From: Astropecten irregularis
Lineage: Eukaryota > Echinodermata > Asteroidea > Paxillosida > Astropectinidae
Length of the DNA: 64,000 nt
Assembly: GCA_963971285.1 (NCBI GenBank)
Contig: OZ020250.1
Coordinates: 17,822,783 to 17,886,782, forward strand
Direction of reading: 5' to 3'
The notes beneath the pieces are model-generated. The model saw only the letters and a list, made by a program, of their open reading frames with translations. It made no database searches and had not been told where the DNA came from. This document shows positions 25,101 to 32,829 of the stretch, one piece after another. How positions within the stretch are numbered: position 1 is the first letter of the stretch; every line of letters starts with the position of its first letter. Made by a program: the position numbers and the translations under genes.

Positions 25101-28100
25101 ATTATGAATGTATCTAGACTCTACACCATTTCTGTTCTTGTCTTTTATGCAATATGCTGTAGCTTTCTGCTGCTATTCATGTACATGTAGCTTCATTTCA
25201 CTATGTCCTGTTTGACTTGTCTATTGTCATCAATTTGTTCTTCCAGTGCATTTCCTCTGTTGATCCCCTTCTCTGTTCATTCCCAGTAGCTTAATAATCC
25301 CTTGTGGTTTGTCTCAGCTCCCCCAGCTCTTTGTTCACAAGCAAAGGATGCTTCCCACAAATCTTCCACCAACCACCTAATCCTTTCTCTGGCCCTTTCC
25401 AGTCCTCCCCCCTTCCACTCCTAATCCTTCACAAGTCTGTTCATGTTTATCCCCTCTCCCTTTGTCTGCAAGCTTCAGTCCTTCTCCAGTTTATTCTTTA
25501 TTTTGATCCTTCAGCATTAATTGTTTTGGTCTTTAAGTTAAGTAGAATTTGTTTTTATTATGTATTTATTGTATCTGTTAACATTATAGGAGAGCCTCTT
25601 GACAGTGATTTGGTTCGCTTTTAGGCAATCCTCAGGGATGTTTTCAGTTTGTTCCCGTTGTTAATGTCTTGAATGTAATATCATGTTGTCTGTACTGCTG
25701 TTTTCCTGAGATATAATAAATGAAATGAAATGAAATACTTCCTTCAACCCTTCCATTCCTGGTGAGTCAGTCACTGCTCTTCAAAACCTCTCTAAATGCA
25801 TTTCACACATACAACAATGGATGACCTGCAATATGCTGAAGCTAAACAATAACAAAACCGAGTTCTTTGTAGCAGCTTCTCCACGTGTCCTAACACAACT
25901 TGGAGACCCTCTCACTTTAAATATTGGCCCGACACAAATTTCAGCTGTCCGCACGGTGCGTAACCTTGGAGTCATTTTCGATTCTTCGTTCACTATGACC
26001 AATCATGTTTCTTCCATCTGTAAGTCTGTTAATTTCCATCTACGTAACCTTTGGCGTATTCGTAAATACATTGATCATGACACCTGTCATCACGTTGTCC
26101 GTTCCTTCATAACATCTAGACTGGACTATTGCAACTCTCTGCTATTTGGAATCACCCAAGGTGAAATACACAGGCTACAAAAGCTTCAAAACCGTGCAGC
26201 CAGACTCATTTTCTCTGTTCACTGCTCCGTTGATGCCTCATCCTTAATTTCTAAACTTCATTGGCTACCTATCAAACAACGACTATCTTTCAAACTTCTT
26301 CTCATGGTCTACAAATGCTTACATGGTATTTCTCCTCCCTACTTGTCTCAATTACTCACTTTGTATCAACCAGGCAGATCGGGACTCCGATCTTCTGATG
26401 ACAAACTTCTTCTGTCTATTCCTACTCGGTCAAAATCTTTCGGAGATAGATCATTTTCTATAGCTGGTCCCAAACTGTGGAACTCTGTCCCTATCAACAT
26501 CAGGAATTCTCCCTCTGTCACTGTTTTTAGGAAACGGCTTAAATCATATTTGTTCCCATAACCCCTGTCCTTGTCTTGTTGTTTGTCTATACTTTCTGTA
26601 CAGCGCTTTGATCTCCTGTAAAGGCGCTTTATAAATACCAGTTATTATTATTATTATTATTAAGAGGAAAGCAAAGAACACCGCAGGAAAAATAGTTGAT
26701 AATCATGGTTTTCTCAAGGAATTGTTTTCATAATGAGCACATTATTTTTGTGTACTTATAAGCAGTTCCATGATATTGTCACCTTACATTTTGCTCGTAT
26801 ACATTATTTATGAATTATTTATCCTTATTTTAAATACGCATATACAGATGGCACATGGTACCAGTTAAGACCAATGCTTACTACAGCCCTGTGGTCAATC
26901 AGATGGTATTTCCAGCGGGAATTCTTGAAGGTCCCTTCTACAATCCTGCCTTACCAATGTGAGTATAGGCCATTTTAACAAGTAAAGTGGCAGTATTGGT
27001 GTATTGTCAGACAAACATTGGACTCCCAATATAATTAAGAATTCCATAATTTGAGGACAAGCTTCTGCTTTAGCACTGTCTCCGATTATAATTCCATTTT
27101 GTGCATGATATTTTTAAAGGTAGTATCATACTTTGGTAAGAAACCAAAACAGAAATGTGCACAGATTCACCTATAGCTTACAGGGTATGAAGATTGTGCC
27201 TTGTGGTAGTAGAAACATACCGTTAAAATGTTTCCGCCTGAAATGGTGTATTTATCCAGAAATTAGTAAAACAGCGACCGAAAATCTGTTTGATCTTTTA
27301 AAAGATCACAAATAAAAGAGAAAATACTTAAGAAATACTGTGGCTGTTTTTCACTGTTTTCTCAAAAAGTGGGCACCGTATGGGCCTGAATTTTTAACAG
27401 ATGACTGTTACTGTATCTGTCTTGGTGTTTTTGCCAATTAATCTGTATTTCTTTGATAAAAACCAAAGTATATTACCGTTAAAGGTAATTTCAGGGTGTG
27501 AATGACCACACACACAAACAGAAATCTGAAAACACAAAGGAAAAAGCTGAAAATGGAAAGTTAGTATACTTTTACGGAACTTTGTACAAAAAAGCTGAAA
27601 TTCTGAGTTGAAATCTAAAACAAAATCGGAATTCAGATTTAAATCCGAAGTTTCACATCCCTGTTAGCATACCAATACAGAAATCTTCATAATTTACTTA
27701 CATGGTATAAAGATATTGATGGTAGAAACATAACACATTTTTTTCTGCCTAAAATGCTGTATTTTTCATACAAAGAGTACAATGTAAGACCAACTAACCA
27801 GTTTTGATCTCGGGGTAAGATCAAAACTGTGAATTTTCACAAAAAGTGGGCACCGTATGGGACTGGTAATTTCACAGATGACTGTTACTGTATCGTCCTT
27901 GATATTTTTGACCACAAATCTGCATTTCTTTGACAAAAATATGAAGTTGCCTTTATGTAGCAGGCATATAAAAATAGGGGATTTGGCTACAGTGTGGAAT
28001 TAGATATGCTAGATGCTTTGTTTTGAAAGCCCACAACCCTTTTTTAAATTTGGATAACACTTTTCACACCAAGTCAAAACCTTTGCTTTGCAAACACTCA

Positions 28101-30864
28101 AATTAAGGTTCATAAAATCTTCCTGTAAAATTCTACTAATAATTGATTTTTTTTTTAAGCCAACAAATAAAGGTTTGTTGTTTCACACTGCAACTAGGTC
28201 GTTCAACTACGGAAGCATCGGTTGGGTCATAGGTCACGAGCTGACCCATGGCTTCGATGACATGGGTCGCAACTTTGATTCTGTAGGTAATTTACACAAC
28301 TGGTGGAAGAACCAATCTGCCCAGGCCTACAAAGAAAGAGCCGAGTGTATTCGGGAGCAGTACAATGGTTATCAAGTTGGGAAAAACCACGTAAGTAATT
28401 AATTATAAGCAGATTTCATTGAAAAGTGAACAAAGAAAAATTGACTGGAGCAGGATTCGAACCGGCGACCTCCTGAATACCGTACATGCGCTCTACCAAC
28501 TGAGCCATACAGCCCTGAGTTGGTGGTGACCCCAATAGTCAACTATCTTTGTTTGTTTGGCAGTCAGAATCCATGAAACCACGAACACACCGCCACACCC
28601 CAGGGATCGTTTCAATGTTCACCGGTTCGAATCCCGCTCCAGTCAATTTTTCTTTGTTCACTTTTCACTGACTTAAAGCTCAGTCAGTTTCCCTTTTGGT
28701 TATTTCACGTATATATATAAGCAGATTTCCTTAGATTTGAGGCTATGCATGGCAGAAGTACATAAAGTAATAGGTTTGCGGTAACACCAAGTGTGTGTTA
28801 CCACAAACCTATTACTTTATCAGCTTTCAACTGTTTTTTATTCTTTACATCAATTTCTTTTAACATGTTTAAAGAGCAAGAAGATCATTCCCAAAGGTTG
28901 GGGCAAAATTGGCAGAAGTATCAGTGTTTCATTGTTAAATGTACTATCATTTGTCCTTTTTCACTTGTACATACTTCGGCTATTAAATGCACATGATAAT
29001 AAAGATACTATCATACTTTGGTAGCATGCCGAAACAGAAATCTTCACAGATTTACCTTTAACTTACAGGGTATGAAGATGGTGATGGTAGAAACATACAG
29101 TTACAATTGTTCTGCCTAAAATGACGTATTTATCCAGAAAAGAGTAAAACAAAGACCAAAAACAGTTTTGATCTTAGGGTAAGATCAAACCATTATATAT
29201 GTTTAAAAAGATAAAATTGAGTCAAGTTTTAGCCATTTTCTTGTGACTTAGATGTCTGATTGAGCTCAAATTTTCGCAGGTATGGGACCAATGACTCTTA
29301 ACTGCATCTTACTTGATATTTTTGCCCATGATTCTGCATTTCTTTGACAAAAACCACAGTACCTTTAAACAAAATACAAACTCTTAAAATTAATTGCTGA
29401 ACAGGTTCAGTAGGAGTGAAAAACGAAGCAAGATTTGATTTCTTTGTTTGGATTCGTTTTTGCAGGTTAACGGGAAGCTGACGCTTGGCGAGAACATTGC
29501 AGACAACGGTGGAATAAGACTAGCCCTCCACGCCTACGAGACGTTCAAGGACCAAGGAGGAGAAGATTTTCAACTGCCTGGACTTCAAGACATGACCCCT
29601 GAGCAGCTCTTCTTTGTGTCGGCCGGACAGACCTGGTGTATGCTGACCACTCCAGAGATGGCTCTGCTGAAACTCATGGGCGATCCACATTCCCCGGGAA
29701 AATACAGGTACTTCAAATCATGATAGTTGTTAAAGGTAGTATCATACTTTGGTAAGAAACCAGAACAGAAATGTTTACAGATTCGTATATACTTAAAGGG
29801 TATGAAGATGGTGGTGGTATATGTAGAAACATACCCTTAAAATGTTTCCGCCTGAAATGGTGCATTTATCCAGAAAATAGTAAAACAATGACCGAAAATC
29901 TGTTTGATCTTTTAAAAGATCAAAAATAAAAGAGAAAAGACTTAAGAAATACTGTAGCTGTTTTTCACTGTTTTCTCAAAAAGTGGGCACCGTATGGGAC
30001 TGAAGATTTCACAGATGACTGTTACTGTATCTGTCTTGATATTTTTGCCCATGAATCTGTATTATTTTTTTTTATAAAAACCAAAGTATATTACCTTTAA
30101 GGTCTCTTAAATTCATGCAGAAATTGCCTTGGCTACCTGACGGGGCGAAAACGTTACAGAAGCAAGAAAGGCTATAGCCACAGTGTTCCTGGTCATTGCT
30201 GGTTATTTGTTCTAAACACTGTTTTAAACAAATATAGCATTTCAGGCAGAAATATTTTAGCAGGGTGTTTCTATCATGTCTATCTTTATACCGTGTAAGT
30301 TATAGGTAAATTTCTGTTTTGGTTTGTTACCAATCCTGTACTGTACCTTTAATACGAAGAAATGAACATTATAAAAACTGAAGACAAACCTGTAACTTTG
30401 AATATGCATTTTATTTTTTCATATTTTTAAACGCTACTATCAACAATAAAGAAGATTTAAGATAAACAATGAGTAATTCCCGGTAAACAAATCAAACATC
30501 CAATAGCACTCCGCACTTGCGCTAAAAATAGCACACTGGATCTCAGACAAACGTTGCAAACGTACGTGTGTGGGTGTACGTGCTTGTGTGCATGCATGAA
30601 GTTTGTCTGACATCAGGGGATTTTGTACATGCGCACGCTGACTAAATCACTTGTGTGACGTCATTAGTGCGGAGCGCTATTGCAAGATGCATACAATTGC
30701 CTTCTCAGCATCAATATTAACAAAATCATTTATTTATTTATTTTTTTCCTCCCTTCTCTGACAGGGTAATTGGTACAATGTCCAACACAAAGGAATTCGC
30801 TGAAGCCTTTCAGTGTCCTGCAGGGACCACCATGAATCCTGTTAAAAAATGCCGAGTGTGGTAG
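8830..30864 (+). CDS. Neprilysin/ECE-like M13 zinc metallopeptidase, secreted form, about 15 exons
   Basis: Exons: 8830-8901, 12176 into the gap at 12220, ~13271-13374, 14193-14369, 15074-15130, 15370-15522, 16135-16221, 16704-16828, 18152-18374, 18947-19123, 19951-20054, 26848-26958, 28198-28390, 29466-29707, 30765-30864. Phases agree across all complete junctions. Exon 1 encodes a signal-peptide-like start ([18 protein letters not shown]) with no cytoplasmic tail, so a secreted rather than type II membrane enzyme is likely. The next exon begins the Cys-rich ectodomain (NICLDAEC). Substrate-pocket block TNAYYSP and FPAGIL is at 26.87-26.93 kb; the zinc site HELTH is at 28235-28249, and the third ligand plus catalytic-support Asp are in GENIADNGG (29487-29513). 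The protein ends in CRVW, as neprilysin does. M13 enzymes cleave short signalling peptides outside the cell. The exon(s) carrying the N-terminal CxDFYQYACG-type block fall in the gap. Gene symbol left empty because the paralogue cannot be decided. Confidence 0.92.
8985..9196. repeat. TTAA-flanked MITE, half copy cut by the next copy
   Basis: It begins with GAGGTAGTATCATACTTTGG and runs through the central palindrome, but stops where another copy begins at 9197. This looks like one MITE inserted into another, followed by loss of the distal half. Confidence 0.7.
9197..9567. repeat. TTAA-flanked MITE, full copy
   Basis: TTAA at both ends; contains the palindromic core and 'gggcaccgtatgggactga'. 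It adjoins the half copy to the left. Confidence 0.85.
9910..10274. repeat. TTAA-flanked MITE, diverged copy within a longer duplicated block
   Basis: This copy belongs to a subfamily with GCATACCGAAACAG near the left end, shared with 11395-11754, 15638-15990, 19181-19560 and 28999-29368. The ~85 bp to its left (ggcgtggggtataagtgttg) is also duplicated at 11322-11395. Confidence 0.75.
11395..11754. repeat. TTAA-flanked MITE, diverged copy
   Basis: The left end is degraded, the right end (ACCAAAGTATGAAATTGCC then TTAA) is clear. Together with upstream sequence it is a second copy of the block at 9826-10274. Confidence 0.75.
11772..12140. repeat. TTAA-flanked MITE, full copy next to the M13 gap exon
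   Basis: Left TTAA intact, right TTAA mutated to TTGA. It ends about 35 bp before the M13 exon acceptor at 12176. Confidence 0.82.
12220..12419. other. Assembly gap (200 N), interrupts an M13 exon
   Basis: The run of N is exactly 200, a typical placeholder of unknown true length. The M13 exon opening at 12176 reads NICLDAECV straight into the gap; the rest of this exon and perhaps another are missing. Confidence 0.97.
12420..12480. repeat. Right end of a hAT-like element leaving the assembly gap
   Basis: The stretch ends with CCTAGCTACGCCGCTG, the complement of CAGCGGCGTAGCTAGG, a terminus shape widespread among hAT-like elements. The left part would be in the gap. Confidence 0.5.
12590..12780. 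repeat. 3' tail-like fragment of a non-LTR element
   Basis: AT-rich sequence with 'ttgcgctatataaatgtaa', the short motif that typically closes L2/CR1-like elements in invertebrates. No coding part is visible. Confidence 0.4.
12926..13139. mobile_element. hAT-like MITE with perfect 8-bp target duplication
   Basis: The ends are CAGTGGCGTCACCAG and CTGGCGACGCCACTG, a near-perfect inverted repeat starting CAGTG. It is flanked by CTGTCTTC on both sides (12918-12925 and 13140-13147). The inside is G-rich then a C run of about 30 (13097-13125) with no coding capacity. CAGTG ends and an 8-bp duplication are hAT hallmarks. Confidence 0.88.
13375..14192. other. M13 intron without recognised element
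   Basis: No exon or repeat pair could be recognised. The stretch 13670-14100 reads like diverged interspersed DNA but has no partner in this window. Confidence 0.4.
14445..14795. repeat. TTAA-flanked MITE, full copy
   Basis: Both TTAA present, 351 bp; the central palindrome is shortened by a small deletion. Confidence 0.85.
15638..15990. repeat. TTAA-flanked MITE, diverged copy
   Basis: Left TTAA and both inner blocks are present; the right end stops at GCTACCAAAGTATGATA without a clear TTAA. Confidence 0.75.
17003..17965. repeat. 20-bp satellite array with 200-bp higher-order period, flanked by inverted copies
   Basis: From about 17300 to 17936 the unit TTACCGATGTGAAACCGTTC alternates with TTACCGATGTATTACCGTCC, about 32 units. 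A ten-unit block (for example the rare variants TTACCGATGCGAAACCGTTC then TAACTGATG at 17581) recurs exactly 200 bp later (17781). To the left, 17003-17220 carries degenerate units in the opposite orientation (AACGGTAGTACAACGGTAG), and GATCGGT...ACGGTTTCA at 17006-17035 pairs inverted with 17930-17965. It lies in an M13 intron. The array has no unique spacers, so it is not CRISPR-like. Confidence 0.88.
18547..18880. repeat. Nested palindromic elements in an M13 intron
   Basis: The outer arms are GGGGCCAATTTCACAGAGCT (18547) and, inverted, near 18848-18880 (ctctatggaattggcac). Both arms carry 'gctaagca' motifs, and the outer arms enclose the strong palindrome at 18669-18790. A matching outer end appears at 41447-41480. 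Confidence 0.6.
18669..18790. repeat. Palindromic MITE 'TGGGAGACTTTTGGAGAG', copy 1
   Basis: Arms of about 55 bp pair almost perfectly around a short loop rich in CGCGC. A second copy is at 59509-59655. Confidence 0.82.
19181..19560. repeat. TTAA-flanked MITE, diverged copy
   Basis: Left TTAAAGGTA and right TATGATATTACCTTTA are visible; a small insertion lies after the left end. Confidence 0.78.
19669..19797. repeat. Inverted-repeat MITE 'TGCATTCGNTTAGCT', copy 1
   Basis: Left end GATGCATTCGATTAGCTAAC and right end GTTAGCTAAACGAGTGCACC pair. The interior (cagcccttactgggaatggt) matches the copy at 45322-45453 almost base for base. Confidence 0.8.
20298..20552. repeat. GGCC-ended inverted-repeat element (Harbinger-like family), copy 1
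   Basis: Left end GGCCAAG then an A run and GTTTAGTGTCC; right end GGACGCTAAAC then a T run and CTTGGCC. The same end pattern is seen at 38561-39116. No clear target duplication here. Confidence 0.6.
21286..24939 (+). CDS. CR1-like ORF: hydrophobic N-terminus, 2A-like motif, PHD finger, APE endonuclease, reverse transcriptase
   Basis: Intact 1217-residue ORF. Residues 8-27 are hydrophobic and signal-like. At residues 151-159 is GDIELNPGP, matching the 2A ribosome-skipping consensus D-x-E-x-N-P-G-P. Directly after comes a PHD-type zinc finger, about residues 162-213 (CGKC ... CEDC ... WHQKC ... CPGC). An APE-like endonuclease follows, about 280-510 ([34 protein letters not shown]). The reverse transcriptase is about 640-1000, with [39 protein letters not shown] and the catalytic YADD at 942-945. 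The C-terminal part contains [15 protein letters not shown]. The protein nicks target DNA and copies its own RNA. Absence of stops or frameshifts implies recent activity. If 2A works, an N-terminal ~158-residue product would be released separately. Confidence 0.9.
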   Translation: MAVSQQAFCWALILIVHVPVCSPLSYLNFISHDRVLSADAPGHINHGFLTKDSTIWSVFLPGNGLHLQPNLQANCTSQSTPHQLHCQYTASLCCEKASWYNNRLSSVHPTWPTTSPKLKPRSLKQSKFGKSPVTYYPNSTATFNISLAVSGDIELNPGPIKDPCGKCSRPVKVNQRSLLCEDCNIYWHQKCIPEMSVAQYSLLISSTTDWFCPGCSPSYTTVQFSSSTVLPFSSCGDTSFQDVFGNATEDRFRRLHEPILSSDSTSSPPSSPQQSPSTRCKGLSCIHYNARSIVNKLQAFQAELDSHLPDLVFISETWLDQTVFDGEILQDPSFTLFRRDRNRHGGGVLIAIANHLFPTRVPVFEHADIELIWIEVTTAAGKLLVGCLYRPPSACNSFYENYQTVLDGILPFSHNYLSVIVVGDFNVHFDTQLETHNKLGSVSDTLNLKQMVTSVTRHNSDNSSSGTILDHIYCNSPDLITHVTVIPGLANSDHSGLSFNISTNVKHKSVSRTFFQYHKADREELCATLSKVPWDSYLSSDLHIDTIWSNFKDLLFATLADLVPVAKQRGRRRKPWITPEIILLSRKKCRAYKIAMANKNNTNFWLKYKSLRNQHNYSIRISYSKYIQELAQNCSTNPKRFWNLVSNCRKKTSTNSFYLQEKTVIDPNVIATEFNSNFQRNFSSANEAPSINCIHEDCSSRLYSIQTCTKDVHRFLSALDAHKAPGPDNISPMLLKIAADSLSYPLCKIFNISLSTGQVPSEWKHANIVPIHKSGDPHNISNYRPISLCSIVSKCLEKIVANKLTNHMFKSGLVSDCQHGFISRRSTVTQLATVYHEWAETIDRPNPPRIDAVFLDWSKAFDRVSHEILLEKLHKYGVCGMALQWFQSYLTDRQQRVQFQGVHSSWIPVGSGVPQGSVLGPLLFNIFAFDLPFCVQSQMRQYADDTVIYRTIRNPNDELILQNDLCQIDYWCTLNKMKLNVDKCKLMVISRANPPKPMYTIGPHTLQSTDQYKYLGVIISQNLSWKNQTNAVVSKANRLNGFVRRIVRSRDPSVMVTLYCALVRPIIEYASPVWCPGSVSEQGSLERVQRRFTRCCLGLPRRHIRILNMDNIEYSERCTRLGLPSLLNRLMFLSVSFVSKCLYSKFDVPILNYISVNSRHSDSLKFCHVQSRTNTFHQSLFVRFPRIWNSLDLETRNSILFGLSTFLSNLRKHYLFN
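21286..25736 (+). mobile_element. CR1-like non-LTR retrotransposon, near full length, nested
   Basis: This insertion interrupts the RT of the surrounding dead element after codons for MSDDL. It begins with AAGATGGCGG, carries one 1217-codon ORF to 24939, an 800-bp 3' UTR, and ends with a short (TGAAA)n tail near 25710-25735, the kind of 3' microsatellite CR1-like elements use. No target duplication is visible, also usual for this group. Confidence 0.85.
27114..27482. repeat. TTAA-flanked MITE, full copy
   Basis: TTAA at both ends. A further diverged copy follows at 27660-27956, lacking a clean left end. Confidence 0.84.
27660..27956. repeat. TTAA-flanked MITE, degraded copy
   Basis: Begins inside the left end (GCATACCAATACAGAAATC) and ends with TATGAAGTTGCCTTTA. 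It keeps 'gggcaccgtatgggactg'. Confidence 0.68.
28420..28582 (-). repeat. tRNA-derived SINE (minus), with inverted partial copy at 28617-28690
   Basis: On the minus strand an A box (GGCTCAGTTGGTAGAGCG) and B box (GGTTCGAATCC) are spaced as in tRNA, followed by the shared tail 'aatttttctttgttcactt'. The acceptor-stem bases do not pair, so it is not a functional tRNA. The upstream extension 'gactattggggtcaccac' is shared with the copy at 36328. At 28617-28690 a second tail in plus orientation makes a head-to-head pair. Confidence 0.78.
28763..28822. repeat. Short palindrome 'AAGTAATAGGTTTG'
   Basis: AAAGTAATAGGTTTGCGGTAA pairs with TTACCACAAACCTATTACTTT across a short loop. Related ends appear near 34855 and 62830. 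Confidence 0.6.
28999..29368. repeat. TTAA-flanked MITE, diverged copy
   Basis: The left end AGATACTATCATACTTTGG and a right end with ACCTTTAA are recognisable; the middle has diverged. Confidence 0.75.
29730..30100. repeat. TTAA-flanked MITE, full copy beside the penultimate M13 exon
   Basis: TTAA at both ends; starts 22 bp after the donor of the exon ending at 29707. A partial copy follows at 30218-30352. Confidence 0.86.
30497..30685. repeat. Inverted-repeat MITE 'ATAGCGCTCCGCAC', copy 1
   Basis: Left end AATAGCACTCCGCACTTGCG and right end TTAGTGCGGAGCGCTATT pair; inside are GATCTCAGACAAACGTTG and AGTTTGTCTGACATC arms. Copies are at 51175-51340 and 56434-56577; end fragments at 51905 and 52150. 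Confidence 0.82.
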
Positions 30865-30946
30865 CAATAGGTCTCATTCCTGTCAAATGAGGGCGCTATA
30901 TCAGATCCACCATCTTTAGGGGCACAAGCTGACAAGTTAGAAAAGA

Positions 30947-30952
30947 AATAAA
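30947..30952 (+). terminator. Poly(A) signal AATAAA for the M13 gene
   Basis: The first AATAAA lies 83 bases after the M13 stop codon (TAG, 30862-30864), immediately before a palindromic MITE. A short 3' UTR is implied. Confidence 0.55.
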
Positions 30953-30956
30953 CGTC

Positions 30957-31082
30957 GTAGGGCCTGTTTGTTTCAGGCATGAGATCAGTGATCCTGTTGA
31001 TCCGGATTCCATTTTAGCATATCCTGAATGGGACGTGGATCTGCAAGATCTCTGATTGCGTGCCTGAAACAAACAGGGCCGT
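30957..31082. repeat. Inverted-repeat MITE 'GGGCCTGTTTGTTT', copy 1
   Basis: Ends AGGGCCTGTTTGTTTCAGGC and complement. Interior has GATCC-rich arms. Other copies: 39448-39562, 41576-41690 and a right-end piece at about 1560-1640. Confidence 0.8.
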
Positions 31083-31124
31083 AGACATACCTTGAACAAA
31101 GTCAACAAGCCCTTTGCACATTAA

Positions 31125-31463
31125 ATCTGAATAGTATCTGGTACACAGACTTCTTTCACTGGACATAAACACCCCAGTTTGAATTCCCCAGACTAAAAAC
31201 TCTGTTGCTATATCACATGATTCGGGGCAAGCTTTTGCACAGGGATACCCATCTCCGGAATGGACTGGTTCCTTTGTGCCATTCTAAGTCTATTATCATC
31301 CAGTGCATTGGTGCAAGACATCTGTTATGTAACCAAGCAAAAGCTTGCACCACATCATGTGATATAGCAACGGCGTCTTTAGTCTGGGAAATTCAAACTG
31401 TGTTGTTTATGTGCAATGAAAGGAGTCTGTGTACCAGACACTCATTCAGATTTCATGTGCAAA
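31125..31463. repeat. Inverted-repeat element with ~100-bp arms
   Basis: The left arm (aatctgaatagtatctggta ... gctatatcacatgat, 31125-31223) is inverted at about 31356-31463. A left-arm copy is at 33340-33400 and a related longer piece at 62020-62270. Confidence 0.72.
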
Positions 31464-32829
31464 AGGCTCATTTGCATACTCAGTAAATAAAATATACAGA
31501 TTCAAATAACCAATTGAGTGTTACACATGTGATTTTCAGGCATACATTAAATTACTGCTCTGTGTTCATCAAAGATGGCAAGATACTCTGCCCTCATTGG
31601 GTAGAAATATGACCCACTCCATTCAAAAAAAGAAGAAAAAACGACAACCTTATCACAATGAGCACTACTTTACATCAGTAGCCCTGTAGCATTCTATCAT
31701 CCCCTCATAATGATTCCTTATTATTATTGTTGTATTTCAATTCCTCATTCAAATAGCATAAGATCAGATTCATTACAATATGAAGAACAACTGTAACTGT
31801 GCACTGGAATTAACATATCATACATGCTCTTATTTACTGACTGAACATGGAACCCTTGACAGAACTGTGCCCCAAGTCCACAAGCATATACATGTAGAAA
31901 GAACCAAGTATATGTACGGTACCTTGTTTCTGCTCTTTACCTTTTAACATGTCATCTAATAAATAATACCGGTAATCCTTATAGGCCTACCAACTCATAA
32001 GTAGGCCAATATTAAATCCAACATTGTCAACGTCATTTTGGGAGAGAACATTTGCATACAAATCATCCACTTTTTGCAAAATGCATAAAATTTCATAAAA
32101 CTAGCCTGTGAAAATAGTCATCAAACTTTCGTGTCCGAAACGGGCTTCCAGAGCTACGGCTAGGTCTATTATCTAGGTGTATCTGCGCATTTCCAATGGA
32201 TCAGCGAAGACCTAGACCTAGCTCTCGACAACAGATTCGGATGCAGCCACATCTTCAGGTTTTTGAACTATGAGGAGGCAATATCAGGGTAAGAATTTCG
32301 TGAAAAACAGCACTAGACAGCAGGTCTAATAACTGAAGCATTTTACAAGACCTGAACTTTTTTCACTAGACCTGCGGCATTCATGTACATAGAAAACCGT
32401 AATTGTGCAATATTGTGTCACAAATCGTCAACATAGGCGCCATTTCAATTGTGCAAGGAAAACAAAATCACTAGACAGCTGGACTAGTGCAGTACACACC
32501 TTACTAGACCGACACTGAAATTGCTAGACTTGGTCCAAGGTCTAGTGGATATTTCGAGATGAGAAACTCTGTGCACTTTTGCTTCTGCCAAAGCAGGAAG
32601 TCTCTAAACCATGTTTAATAACCCCCTCCCAGCATCACCCCTATACCCCTCCTCTGAAATGGCCAACATTTCAGACAGTCCCCGATGTTAAAGGCAAACA
32701 AGTGAAGGTCACACGAGGTAAATTAAGTCACTCCAGTATTTCTCCAGCCTCGAGTAAGTTTGAAGACTCACGTGACCCCTCAGATCAAGGTCTTCCCTTG
32801 GCAATGCTTGGGGATTCACTCCTCTCCTG
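31464..32829. other. Intergenic, convergent 3' ends of M13 gene and LYRM7
   Basis: No exon recognised. Sequence is AT-rich and unrepeated within the window. The LYRM7 3' UTR must extend into it. Confidence 0.4.

Larger units (their letters stand above)
20740..26665 (+). mobile_element. Dead CR1/L2-like non-LTR retrotransposon, split by a nested insertion
   Basis: The 5' part (20740-21285) encodes an RT piece: [19 protein letters not shown], then an in-frame TAG at about 20948, then the catalytic [15 protein letters not shown]. The reading resumes at about 25736 ([18 protein letters not shown]) and continues to the C-terminus at 26561 with [15 protein letters not shown] and [10 protein letters not shown] motifs. 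The 3' end has the typical 'gcgctttataaatacc' followed by (ATT)n. It is 5'-truncated and inactive, in the M13 intron 20055-26847. Confidence 0.85.

Noticed and set aside
28436..28512. Possible tRNA gene on the minus strand
   Set aside because: A and B boxes are present, but the acceptor arms do not pair and the flanks are shared with other copies: a SINE.
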